Position numbers and translations under genes: made by a program. Shown here piece by piece: positions 26,041 through 33,567 of a stretch of DNA of 64,000 nt. The notes beneath the pieces are model-generated. The model worked only from the letters and a program-made list of their open reading frames with translations. It had not been told where the DNA came from and did not search any database. The stretch is from assembly GCF_900112415.1 (NCBI RefSeq), contig NZ_FOLV01000004.1:62001-126000 (forward strand), in the 5' to 3' direction. The DNA is from Bacillus sp. 491mf (GTDB lineage Bacteria > Bacillota > Bacilli > Bacillales > Bacillaceae_G). Numbering within the stretch: the stretch's first letter is position 1; every line of letters starts with the position of its first letter.

Positions 26041-29000
26041 GACCAATTAAACTTGTTATGACAGCGTTTGGTCCATATAAACAGCAAGAAACGATTGATT
26101 TTGAAGAATTAGGCGAACATCGGATCTTTGCGATTTCTGGGAATACAGGGGCAGGAAAAACAACAATTTTTGATGCAATTTGTTATGCACTGTATGGAGA
26201 GGCGAGTGGAGAAGAACGCAATGATACGAGTATGCTTCGTAGTCAGTTTGCTGATGATAGCGTCTATACAAGCGTTGAATTATTATTTCAATTAAAAGAA
26301 AAAACTTATTGTATAAAGCGTCAACTTGGTCATAAAAAGCAAGGGAATAAAACGATTACGGGCCACGCGATTGAATTTTATGAAGTTGCTGGTGACGAAC
26401 AGGTCCCTTGTGTAGATCGCTTCCATGTGACAGATGTAAACAAAAAAGTGGAAGATTTAATTGGCCTTAGTAAGCATCAATTTAGTCAAATTGTGATGCT
26501 CCCACAAGGTGAATTTCGTAAACTTTTAACATCTGAAACAGAAAATAAAGAGGAAATTTTACGCCGTATTTTTAAAACGGATCGATATAAATTAATGAGA
26601 GAGTTATTAGATCAAAAGCGTAAAGAGTGGAAAGATGTTTTGCAAGAAAAGCAAAAAGAACGTGAATTGTACTTTCGTAATGTTTTCAAGCTTCCCGTGC
26701 GAGGTGGTACACTGCTCGAAATATTAACAAATCAAGAACATGTGAATACACATCAAGTAGTAGAAGCACTTCAACAAGAAATGGCTTTTTATGAAAAACA
26801 AGCAAAGCAATTAGAACAACAAGAATCCATGCAGTTAAAACAATTAAAAGAGGCGGAAACTGGTTATCATGAAGCGAAAGCTTTGAATGATAGATTACAA
26901 GATTTACAAACAAAACAAAATCGTTATGATTCATTAGTGCAGGAACGTTCTTCAATTGAGGTGAAAGAACAACAATTTACACAAGCTGAGCAAGCACACC
27001 GGTTATTACCGTTTGAACAGTGGTATGAGGAAGCAGTTCAAAGCGCAGAGCATGCTGAGCAATACATGAAGCAAATGGCTGCCAAACAAGAACAACTAGT
27101 ATTAGCTTATGAACGTGCGGAGCAGCAGTACGAACAAGAAAAAAACAATGAAACTGTCCGTGAAGAAACGAAGCGAAACATTCAAATATTAGAAGAATTA
27201 AAAGAAGTAATTGCAACGTTTGCTGATAAAAAATTAAAATTAGCGGCGGCAGAAAAACAATTGGATCAATTTAAACGTGAGATAAGTAAATTAGAGGAAC
27301 AGCAAGAATTCAGTAGTGCACAAAAACAACAACTTGCCAATAAGCTAAAACAGATGGAACAAGCACTTGAGCAATATTTAACAAAAGCTGAGCAGTTAAG
27401 CCGTATGCGTGAAGATGCAAAAGTATTAAAAGATACTTATCAAGTGTGGCAAGAATTGCAAAAGTATGAGAGTGAAAGAAAGGGTACCACAGGCCAGATG
27501 AATGCTGCTCAGCAAGCATATGAAACGTTGGAGAAATCATGGTTAAGCGAGCAAGCTGGTCAATTGGCAATTCATTTACATGATGGAAAACCTTGCCCGG
27601 TTTGTGGTAGTACTGCTCATCCGAATAAAGCGACTGAACAAGAAATGTCTGTTGATGAAGAGCAGTTAAATCGTCTTCGTGAACAAAAAACACAAGCTGA
27701 AAAGCAATTCGTTCAAATAGAAGAAAAATGTAACTTTTATAAAGGGCAATATGAAGAATTATGTAAAGAAGTACAGAACCGTGGATACGCTGCACTAGAG
27801 CTTGGAGATGTGTATCAAACGTTAATCCAGAAAGGAAAACAACTAGCTGCCGAAGTAAATGAGTTAAAAGCAACTGAAGAAGAACGGAAACAATTATCAC
27901 CACAGCTACAAAAGCTAGACGAACAATTAGAGAAATTGCAGGGAGCTAAACGTGATGTAGAAGAAAAATTACATCGCTCTGAAATGGAATTGATTCAATT
28001 GCGAACAGCGTATGAAAATGATAAAGAAAAAATTCCAGCAGATATGCAAACATTAGAAGCGTGGCAACAAGCATATGAAGCAAAAGCTTCTTTACTGCAC
28101 CGCCTGCAAGGAGCGTGGCAAAGAGCACAAGAGGAATTTCAGCGCAGTGCGAGTGAAAAAATTCGCGTGGAAGAAGCATATAAAGCAGCGCAGCAACAAT
28201 TTACACAAAGAACAGAAAAAAAAGACGAACAATATGAGCGTTTCATGAAAGAACTTGAAGCAAGCGGCTTTGCAAGTCAGCAAGCATACACAGAAGCTAA
28301 ACGATCTGATGCAGAGCGAACAGACTTACAACAACACATTCAATCGTATTACGGGGCGCTTGAAGTATTAACAAAACAAATTGAAGAATTAACAGAGACG
28401 CTCCGTGGAAAAGAATGGACAGAGTTAACGCAAATAGAAGAACAGCTGAAAGAATTAGAAATCCAGCTTGATATTACAAAAGAACAACGTCAGCGTACGA
28501 AAAGTGCGAATGAATATATTTCTGATCTGCATGAAAATATTCGCCGCATCGATGAACAAATTCATGAAGAAGAAACAGCATTCCAAGAGCTTGTTGATTT
28601 ATATGAAGTGATGAAAGGTGACAATGAAAGTCGCATTTCATTTGAACGTTACATTTTAATAGAATATTTAGAGCAAATTGTCCAAGTAGCCAATGAACGA
28701 CTTCGAAAACTATCGAATGGACAATTTTTCTTAAAACGAAGTGAACGGGTAGAAAAACGAAATCGACAAAGCGGTTTAGGATTAGATGTCTACGATGCCT
28801 ATACAGGGCAAACACGTGATGTAAAAACATTATCCGGCGGCGAAAAATTTAACGCATCTCTTTGCCTAGCACTAGGTATGGCCGATATCATCCAATCATA
28901 CGAAGGCGGTATTTCAATTGAAACGATGTTCATTGACGAAGGCTTCGGTTCATTAGATGAAGAATCATTAACGAAAGCAGTAGATGCTTTAATTGATCTG

Positions 29001-29126
29001 CAAAAATCAGGGCGATTTATTGGTGTAATCTCGCACGTACAAGAACTGAAGAATGCAATGCCAGCAGTGCTTGAAGTCATGAAGCAGAAAGATGGATGTA
29101 GTAAGACGCGGTTTGTGGTGAAATAG
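26037..29126 (+). CDS. sbcC: Exonuclease SbcC (Rad50-like ATPase subunit)
   Basis: The 1029-residue SMC-like ATPase has an N-terminal Walker A (ISGNTGAGKTTIFDAICYALYG) and a Q-loop region (QIVMLPQGEFRKLL). Long coiled coils flank a central zinc hook (GKPCPVCGSTAHP, about residue 520). The C-terminal signature (VKTLSGGEKFNASLCLALG) and Walker B (METMFIDEGFGSLDEES) follow. It pairs with SbcD to process hairpins and double-strand breaks. It starts four bases before the sbcD stop, and a terminator lies about 110 bases downstream. Confidence 0.96.
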   Translation: MRPIKLVMTAFGPYKQQETIDFEELGEHRIFAISGNTGAGKTTIFDAICYALYGEASGEERNDTSMLRSQFADDSVYTSVELLFQLKEKTYCIKRQLGHKKQGNKTITGHAIEFYEVAGDEQVPCVDRFHVTDVNKKVEDLIGLSKHQFSQIVMLPQGEFRKLLTSETENKEEILRRIFKTDRYKLMRELLDQKRKEWKDVLQEKQKERELYFRNVFKLPVRGGTLLEILTNQEHVNTHQVVEALQQEMAFYEKQAKQLEQQESMQLKQLKEAETGYHEAKALNDRLQDLQTKQNRYDSLVQERSSIEVKEQQFTQAEQAHRLLPFEQWYEEAVQSAEHAEQYMKQMAAKQEQLVLAYERAEQQYEQEKNNETVREETKRNIQILEELKEVIATFADKKLKLAAAEKQLDQFKREISKLEEQQEFSSAQKQQLANKLKQMEQALEQYLTKAEQLSRMREDAKVLKDTYQVWQELQKYESERKGTTGQMNAAQQAYETLEKSWLSEQAGQLAIHLHDGKPCPVCGSTAHPNKATEQEMSVDEEQLNRLREQKTQAEKQFVQIEEKCNFYKGQYEELCKEVQNRGYAALELGDVYQTLIQKGKQLAAEVNELKATEEERKQLSPQLQKLDEQLEKLQGAKRDVEEKLHRSEMELIQLRTAYENDKEKIPADMQTLEAWQQAYEAKASLLHRLQGAWQRAQEEFQRSASEKIRVEEAYKAAQQQFTQRTEKKDEQYERFMKELEASGFASQQAYTEAKRSDAERTDLQQHIQSYYGALEVLTKQIEELTETLRGKEWTELTQIEEQLKELEIQLDITKEQRQRTKSANEYISDLHENIRRIDEQIHEEETAFQELVDLYEVMKGDNESRISFERYILIEYLEQIVQVANERLRKLSNGQFFLKRSERVEKRNRQSGLGLDVYDAYTGQTRDVKTLSGGEKFNASLCLALGMADIIQSYEGGISIETMFIDEGFGSLDEESLTKAVDALIDLQKSGRFIGVISHVQELKNAMPAVLEVMKQKDGCSKTRFVVK

Positions 29127-29233
29127 ATAAAAGTGTTTGGTTTTTCAGGGGCGGCACGTATTGTATCTTCGGAAGAAGGCTTATTCCACCCGTGATTTCT
29201 GATAATATTAAATATCTTTATATTTTTCAATTT

Positions 29234-29264
29234 TGGACTCTGCAAAATTGCAGAGTCTTTTTTT
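29234..29264 (+). terminator. Terminator downstream of sbcC
   Basis: GGACTCTGCA / TGCAGAGTC with a short A/T loop, followed by seven T. Confidence 0.8.
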
Positions 29265-29337
29265 ATGGAAAGGATTTACTGTATATTGATGTTGATCTGA
29301 TTTATGATACATATTTTATAAAAGGGAGGAATGTCAA

Positions 29338-29643
29338 ATGGAATCGGTAAATATTAGTGGGAATATTTATTATATTGAATGTATTCCGTTCGAAGACAAG
29401 AGTGAGAAGAACGAGGAAGGGTACTATGAATATTATTACAAAGGGATCTATATATTGTTTCACTCTGACAAAGAAATAATAAAAGCTAGAATTTATGATG
29501 GAGAAGAAGAAATGTCTTTTTTAAGAAATCCAATTCTTGCTTTTGGTGAAGATTTTGAAGCGATGAAAGCACATATAATTAAAAAATTCGGTGTGAATAG
29601 ATTTAAGTTTCTAGGTGGAGAAAAGGGTTATACAGAATTATAG
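29338..29643 (+). CDS. Hypothetical soluble protein
   Basis: The 101-residue acidic, Tyr- and Glu-rich protein (MESVNISGNIYYIECIPFED; EEGYYEYYYKGIYILFHSDK; a C-terminal helix EAMKAHIIKKF) starts at ATG 29338 behind AAAGGGAGGAATG. It stands just left of the toxin-immunity relic region, and its size and composition would fit an orphan immunity protein. No domain is recognised and no adjacent toxin end was found. Confidence 0.55.
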   Translation: MESVNISGNIYYIECIPFEDKSEKNEEGYYEYYYKGIYILFHSDKEIIKARIYDGEEEMSFLRNPILAFGEDFEAMKAHIIKKFGVNRFKFLGGEKGYTEL

Positions 29644-29702
29644 TAAAAATCAATATCATTCTTTAACTTGGTCTAAGCAAAAGAAAAAGACACTCTTTCG
29701 AG

Positions 29703-29760
29703 TGAACTGTACCCCGAGTCATGGACTTTCTTAAGTGTCCACGATTGGGGGTACAGTTCA
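29703..29760. repeat. Collapsed IS3-type element: two IS ends joined back to back
   Basis: TGAACTGTACCCC (29703-29715) and GGGGTACAGTTCA (29748-29760) are perfect 13-bp inverted repeats. Inner pairing of CATGGAC with GTCCACG continues the symmetry. TGAACTG(T/C)ACCCC is the usual tip of IS3/IS150-family elements. Only 32 bases lie between the tips, so the whole transposase has been deleted. Confidence 0.6.
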
Positions 29761-29877
29761 TATTAATTTGTAGGAAGGTTTTTTGTTTGTTGTTGAGTTG
29801 CTTATGATGAATAGATTAGCTAGAGATGTGTTTTATATTACTAATAGTGAGAAGTATGCAAGTGTAAAATAATAACA
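29761..29877 (+). other. Possible short coding stump
   Basis: AGGAAGG followed by TTG 29784 opens a frame that reads MFVVELLMMNRLARDVFYIT and ends EKYASVK. It is too short to call a gene and may be the end of a decayed one. Confidence 0.25.
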
Positions 29878-29907
29878 AATCCGACTCGTATCACATTGAG
29901 TCGGATT
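29878..29907 (-). terminator. Terminator of immunity gene A (shared hairpin type)
   Basis: AATCCGACTC / GAGTCGGATT, 10-bp stem with a 10-base loop, 16 bases after the stop of the 29924-30262 gene. The same hairpin in inverted orientation lies after the CdiI-like gene at 32896-32925. Confidence 0.8.
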
Positions 29908-29923
29908 TAATAAATACCTTACA

Positions 29924-30262
29924 TTAGTTGAAATCAAGGTTTTGTAAGTAATTCTCATACTCTTCTAACCATACTAACATCAAGTTCTTTAATTCAATTG
30001 TTTCAATTTCGCAAGTATTCTCTTCTTCTTCATAATAACGATGAACAATTTTAGTATAATCTGCTTGTATTTTCAAATCGCAGCTATTTCCACCTATTTC
30101 AATATGGTCAACTTCGCCATTTAATACTCTATTAAGATATTGTAGACCATGCTCGCTATGGATATCGTCTTCTAAAAAATCCGAAACTAAAGAAATTTCT
30201 TTTGGAAGTTCAATTCTTAAGATATTTAAAGAACATATATAAATTTTATATTCATATTTCAT
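29924..30262 (-). CDS. Putative immunity protein A of a toxin cassette
   Basis: The 112-residue acidic protein is paralogous to the 30581-30928 product. Shared features are MKY.Y at the start, .IL...PKEI.LV..FL, a VLNGE.D..E..GN.C.L.I core, and CEIETIEL plus WL at the end. Its ATG overlaps the stop of an upstream toxin-like stump (TTATGAA), the gene arrangement of toxin C-terminus and immunity pairs in CDI/LXG systems. By analogy it would bind and neutralise a nuclease toxin in the cytosol. Its toxin is reduced to a stump, so it is now an orphan. I do not know a family name. Confidence 0.65.
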   Translation of the reverse strand: MKYEYKIYICSLNILRIELPKEISLVSDFLEDDIHSEHGLQYLNRVLNGEVDHIEIGGNSCDLKIQADYTKIVHRYYEEEENTCEIETIELKNLMLVWLEEYENYLQNLDFN

Positions 30263-30441
30263 AAACTAACTTCACCTCTTCTGTCAATTAATAAATAAAT
30301 TGGAAATGCTGATATAATCCTACCAGTTGATTTATCAAGAAACATTTCGATTTGCATTCCGTTTGCCGCTTTACCGATATATGTATTTCTAGTTCCTTTT
30401 ACAAATTGAGCGTTTAAATTATAGTCGGTGAATAATACCGG
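30259..30441 (-). pseudogene. Toxin C-terminal domain stump A
   Basis: The 60-codon open stretch has no start codon: PVLFTDYNLNAQFVKGTRNT, then YIGKAANGMQIEMFLDKSTG, then RIISAFPIYLLIDRRGEVSL and TGA. The ending (D-x-x-G-R/K-IISAFP) is like the last strand of BECR-type (Barnase-EndoU-Colicin-RelE) RNase toxins found at the C-termini of polymorphic toxins. Its stop overlaps the ATG of immunity gene A. The N-terminal delivery domain is absent. The fold assignment is inference from motif shape. Confidence 0.55.
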
Positions 30442-30537
30442 CTATTTTTATTAGGGGCGGGGGAGGTTTTCGAGATTTTGGTTCGCCAGGTGTCTGGAAA
30501 ATCCGTGCTATAGATAGTAGGTGGTATGTGAAGTAAT

Positions 30538-30577
30538 AAATAAGGCTGACTTCATGCAGAAGTCAGCCTTATTTATT
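30538..30577. terminator. Terminator of immunity gene B
   Basis: AATAAGGCTGACTT / AAGTCAGCCTTATT, a perfect 14-bp stem with A/T-rich flanks on both sides, directly after the stop of the 30581-30928 gene. Confidence 0.8.
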
Positions 30578-30580
30578 ATT

Positions 30581-30928
30581 TTATTCCTGTGTTTTCTCTT
30601 TTTTAAACTCTTTTTGTTTGTCCAGCCAAATATTAATTAAATGTACTAATTCAATCGTTTCTATCTCACAAAATTCACCTTTACCATCTTCAGCTAAATT
30701 GTCTAGGATAGTAGTTGTATCTCTTCGAATTTCTAAACCACAAATGTTGCCATTTACTTCTTCATAATCTTTTTCCCCGTTTAAAACACTATGTATCTCT
30801 TCTAAAATCCAATCTCCAAATGCAGAAACTTCAACATATAAAAAGGTTCCAACAAGTTTAATTTCCTTTGGTACCCTCATGATTAATATTTCATTATCAA
30901 GCACTTCAAAAGTATATTTATATTTCAT
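30581..30928 (-). CDS. Putative immunity protein B, paralogue of A
   Basis: The 115-residue product (MKYKYTFEVLDNEILIMRVP...FCEIETIELVHLINIWLDKQ) has AAGGGAGTATAATAGAA before the ATG. It shares about a third of its residues with immunity protein A over its whole length by eye. It lies 33 bases downstream of toxin stump B, repeating the toxin-end/immunity order of cassette A. The presumed role is neutralising a toxin of the same family. The toxin of this cassette is also only a stump. Confidence 0.65.
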   Translation of the reverse strand: MKYKYTFEVLDNEILIMRVPKEIKLVGTFLYVEVSAFGDWILEEIHSVLNGEKDYEEVNGNICGLEIRRDTTTILDNLAEDGKGEFCEIETIELVHLINIWLDKQKEFKKEKTQE

Positions 30929-30961
30929 TTCTATTATACTCCCTTATATTAAAAATAGAAT

Positions 30962-31090
30962 TTATTCTTTTGGGAAAGCAGAGATAATTTTCCCGTTGTT
31001 ATCTATATACATGAGAATTTCTATACCATCTAGACCTACTCTTTTATATGTATTATCGGTTACGTGTCCTGGACAGTATACATGAATTTC
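30962..31090 (-). pseudogene. Toxin C-terminal domain stump B
   Basis: On the minus strand the frame reads HEIHVYCPGHVTDNTYKRVG and then LDGIEILMYIDNNGKIISAF, ending PKE and TAA. It aligns with stump A (NTY...G..IE...Y/L.D..GK/R-IISAFP). The frame stays open upstream to about 31190 but homology cannot be judged there, because the opposite strand is also open. There is no start codon and no delivery domain. Confidence 0.55.
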
Positions 31091-31184
31091 GTGGTATGAC
31101 GAGAGAAGAGGTAACAGTGTTTTTACATCTAAAAGAGGCAGTCTTAGACGATATGGTCGCCGTGTTACTGTAAGAGTAAAATAA

Positions 31185-31214
31185 AACCGCCTGTGAGGGC
31201 GGCTTCTTTTTACG
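31185..31214. terminator. Terminator hairpin, GC-rich
   Basis: ACCGCC / GGCGG-CT stem with T-rich tail on the plus strand. It touches the stop codon of the 31215-31514 gene and may serve as its 3' boundary. Confidence 0.55.
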
Positions 31215-31514
31215 TTATTTCCTTAAAGCTCTATGTTTTCTTATTTTTTCTTTAATATAGACTACGTTTTTTATACCTAGACGAATTGAAGCGATGATAA
31301 GATAAATCATTACAAGGGAGTAGATTACAATCCAAATCGTATAAATATATGTATCTTGAAATCCATTTTCACTAAGCCAGTGAGTGACTAACATTCCACC
31401 GAAGTAAGCCGGAATTGCTAGTAAACTTAGGTCTCTCGGGTCGGTTGCAAGATAAATCATAAAAAATAGAAAAGCAAGAGCTCCTATTGTATTCGTGTCA
31501 TCCAAAATCATCAT
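31215..31514 (-). CDS. Hypothetical membrane protein
   Basis: The 99-residue product has three hydrophobic segments: TIGALAFLFFMIYLA, LAIPAYFGGMLVTHWL and YTIWIVIYSLVMIYLIIASI. A basic tail (IKEKIRKHRALRK) follows. AAAGTAGGTGC lies before the ATG pair. It sits between toxin/immunity cassettes. Small membrane proteins there can be immunities to membrane-acting toxins, but nothing in the sequence proves that. Confidence 0.55.
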   Translation of the reverse strand: MMILDDTNTIGALAFLFFMIYLATDPRDLSLLAIPAYFGGMLVTHWLSENGFQDTYIYTIWIVIYSLVMIYLIIASIRLGIKNVVYIKEKIRKHRALRK

Positions 31515-31717
31515 AATAATGCACCTACTTTATAATACTATAGCTACAATTCACTATCGTGATTCAATCAAAGTTAACTTTTTACAGATACTACAAGTGA
31601 TTTTTCTGTACCTTTACGTACGATTTGCTTCCGCTTACAATTCGGAAAAACTCCCTGTAGTTTACCTACGTTAAGTATAACAAATATTACGGTAAATTTC
31701 TCCAATAAAAAGAACGC
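31515..31717 (-). other. Spacer with a possible coding stump
   Basis: On the minus strand a 42-codon open stretch (ends TEKSLVVSVKS, stop at about 31578) follows the terminator of the 31718 gene. It has no start and is not recognisable. The terminator stem GGACGC/GCGTTC (about 31707-31732) overlaps the stop codon of that gene. Confidence 0.3.
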
Positions 31718-32053
31718 TTACTCGGCGTCCTTCTCTTTTACGATCTCGAATAATTCTCTAATATCGTCTATTTCAAAATAATCGAGTGGTTTCAATATTT
31801 GTTTTTTTCTTATAAGTTTAAGTGGGTTCGCTCTTTTTAATGATGCCCGGATAAAACGAAATGTTAAACTAATCGTTCCTTTAGAGTAGTGATCTTCCTC
31901 AATCAATGTATTGGTATAGTGCTGGTATGCATAGTTGTAATCTCTTGCATTCTCAAATGTCCAAGACGTGATATTATATCCAATACAATTAAGTAAATCG
32001 TATAAAGAAATTTCTAAAAAAAATCTTGACTCTAACCTTAGGTAATCCTTCAT
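31718..32053 (-). CDS. Hypothetical soluble protein
   Basis: The 111-residue protein is rich in Tyr, Leu and basic residues (MKDYLRLESRFFLEISLYDL; YAYQHYTNTLIEEDHYSKG; ASLKRANPLKLIRKKQ). The ATG has no clear ribosome binding site. It lies 24 bases from, and is divergent to, the MerR gene, so the two share one promoter region and the MerR protein may control both. I do not recognise the family. A terminator overlaps its stop. Confidence 0.5.
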   Translation of the reverse strand: MKDYLRLESRFFLEISLYDLLNCIGYNITSWTFENARDYNYAYQHYTNTLIEEDHYSKGTISLTFRFIRASLKRANPLKLIRKKQILKPLDYFEIDDIRELFEIVKEKDAE

Positions 32054-32077
32054 AGTTAGTTTTGAAAGGAGGAAATA

Positions 32078-32812
32078 ATGAAAGTTACAGTTAAAGATTT
32101 ATCACATATAGCAGGCGTTTCCATCAAGACTCTTTACCACTATCATAAAATTGGCCTGCTTATTCCCAATGAGATTGGTGAAACAGGCTATCGGTATTAT
32201 GGTGTAGAAGAACTAAATAGATTACAGGAAATTCTTTTTTATAAAGAGTTGGATATCCCGTTGTTAGAAATTAAAAATTTGTTAGACGAAGAATCAAATA
32301 GGGTCGGTACTTTAGAAAAACAGATGATGCTTTTTGAAAAGAAAATTGAGAAGTATCATCAGCTAATTAAAACTATAAAATTATCTTTAGAATATACAAA
32401 GAAGGGTGAGAATATGGACAATAAGTTAATGTTTAATGGATTTGAAACAGAGGAAGAGTGGAAAAGTGCTCTTGAAAAGCAGAAAACACATTTACAAGAA
32501 AAATATAATTTTGACCTTAATACTGACTCCATCAATGTGAATGATATGAATAAGATGGCTATTGAAGCAAAAAATTTCACAGATAGAATGACTGGATTCT
32601 TAAGAAATGGAGCTAAGTATAACGATTCAAGTGTACATGATGTCGTTAAACAGCATCTCAAGTTTTTAAATAAAAACGGTCATACAATTAGCAAAGAAGA
32701 TTACGTGAATCAAACAAAGTTTTTCCTTCAAGATGATTTTCATAGAGAGATGTTAGAAAAACAGCAAATCGGATTATCATATTATTTACTAGCCGTTGCA
32801 GAAAATTTATAA
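32078..32812 (+). CDS. MerR-family transcriptional regulator with TipAS-like C-terminal domain
   Basis: The 244-residue product has an N-terminal MerR winged helix (VKDLSHIAGVSIKTLYHYHK, IGLLIPNEIGETGYRYYGVE), then the dimerisation coiled coil (EKQMMLFEKKIEKYHQLI). From about residue 115 an all-helical domain resembles the TipA antibiotic-binding domain (FLRNGAKYNDSSVHDVVKQH, FLNKNGHTISKEDYVNQTKF). AAAGGAGGAAATA precedes ATG 32078. Such proteins activate promoters with long spacers when bound by drugs. Its target here is unknown; the divergent 31718 gene is the obvious candidate. Confidence 0.8.
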   Translation: MKVTVKDLSHIAGVSIKTLYHYHKIGLLIPNEIGETGYRYYGVEELNRLQEILFYKELDIPLLEIKNLLDEESNRVGTLEKQMMLFEKKIEKYHQLIKTIKLSLEYTKKGENMDNKLMFNGFETEEEWKSALEKQKTHLQEKYNFDLNTDSINVNDMNKMAIEAKNFTDRMTGFLRNGAKYNDSSVHDVVKQHLKFLNKNGHTISKEDYVNQTKFFLQDDFHREMLEKQQIGLSYYLLAVAENL

Positions 32813-32820
32813 ATACTTTT

Positions 32821-32858
32821 TAAGGCAGCAGGAATAGTGCACTTGCTGTCTTTTTTGG
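32821..32858 (+). terminator. Terminator of the MerR gene
   Basis: GGCAGCA / TGCTGTC stem (with a G.T pair) followed by six T. Confidence 0.7.
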
Positions 32859-32895
32859 GGATAACTCTTTATCAAAGTATATAAATTAAAATGTA

Positions 32896-32925
32896 AATCC
32901 GACTCAATGTGATATGAGTCGGATT
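32896..32925 (-). terminator. Terminator of the CdiI-like gene (same hairpin as at 29878, inverted)
   Basis: AATCCGACTC / GAGTCGGATT with loop AATGTGATAT. It matches the reverse complement of the 29878-29907 hairpin at 29 of 30 bases. It lies 14 bases after the stop of the CdiI-like gene. Confidence 0.8.
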
Positions 32926-32939
32926 TGTTTCGTACAATT

Positions 32940-33242
32940 TTATTCTTTACTTTTTATAGCTTCTTTTAGTATTTTAAGGGTCTGCTTTAGCCATTCTACA
33001 GGTGTTAAGTTTAATGCAGGGAAATAAATATAAGCATTATATTTAATAAATTCCTCTTTTTCACTATCAGTTAAATTACTGCTTAAAAATGAGAGTATAT
33101 CATTTTTAGTGTTTTCGATACAGATTTTAGTAACTTCCATTATAAATTCATTAAGAGCTTCCTCAGGTGATTCCATGTCTTGGTGAAATGTTCCTGCTAA
33201 AAAATCACCTAATTCTTCATAAGGGCTATATGTATCTTCCAT
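32940..33242 (-). CDS. CdiI-family (contact-dependent growth inhibition) immunity protein
   Basis: The 100-residue acidic protein reads YSPYEELGDFLAGTFHQDME, then SPEEALNEFIMEVTK, an Leu/Ser/Asp-rich middle and WLKQTLKILKEA. This matches my knowledge of the CdiI_2-type pattern (FL.gyFHQD ... speeal..F ... W L). AGAGGAGGACTTAT precedes the ATG, and 12 bases further upstream ends a toxin-like stump. It would neutralise a contact-delivered toxin. No cdiA/cdiB or LXG gene is in the window, so it is an orphan immunity gene. Confidence 0.7.
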   Translation of the reverse strand: MEDTYSPYEELGDFLAGTFHQDMESPEEALNEFIMEVTKICIENTKNDILSFLSSNLTDSEKEEFIKYNAYIYFPALNLTPVEWLKQTLKILKEAIKSKE

Positions 33243-33254
33243 ATAAGTCCTCCT

Positions 33255-33350
33255 CTATTTTTCTGGATATCCTGTAATAATAAAACATCTTTGGTTCTCT
33301 TTTTTAAAAATAATAATAGATTGGTCGTTAAAACAATAATTTTTATAGTT
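33255..33350 (-). pseudogene. Toxin C-terminal stump C
   Basis: A 31-codon stretch between two stops reads NYKNYCFNDQSIIIFKKENQ and then RCFIITGYPEK. The ending I-I-T-G-Y-P-E resembles the last strand of several CDI-type nuclease domains. It ends just before the ribosome binding site of the CdiI-like gene, the expected place of the cognate toxin. Confidence 0.45.
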
Positions 33351-33476
33351 TTATTTTTTTACTCACAATATTTCGGTTAAATGTAATTAAAAGTCACTTA
33401 TAAAGAAATATTGAATAGATTGTCACACAAAACTGACAAGTAGATGTTAAGGAAAGGACACAAGTTGGGTTTAAGG

Positions 33477-33516
33477 AAAAGAACACATATTATCAATGTT
33501 TAATATGTGTTCTTTT
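33477..33516. terminator. Bidirectional terminator
   Basis: AAAAGAACACATATTA / TAATATGTGTTCTTTT, a nearly perfect 16-bp stem followed by T on the plus strand and preceded by A. It lies downstream of the frameshifted membrane-protein gene on the minus strand. Confidence 0.8.
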
Positions 33517-33567
33517 TTAGTTTTCGGCATTTGTGAATAGAGGCAGTAGAGTAGCTTATGTTTAACG

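Noticed and set aside
30453-30533. Plus-strand Gly-rich open stretch ending SRWYVK
   Set aside because: It is only 27 codons with no start; I could not tell a gene tail from chance, so it is not annotated.
31095-31184. Arg-rich plus-strand stretch ending GRRVTVRVK before a terminator
   Set aside because: The opposite strand is also open as an extension of toxin stump B, and neither reading can be preferred from the sequence alone.
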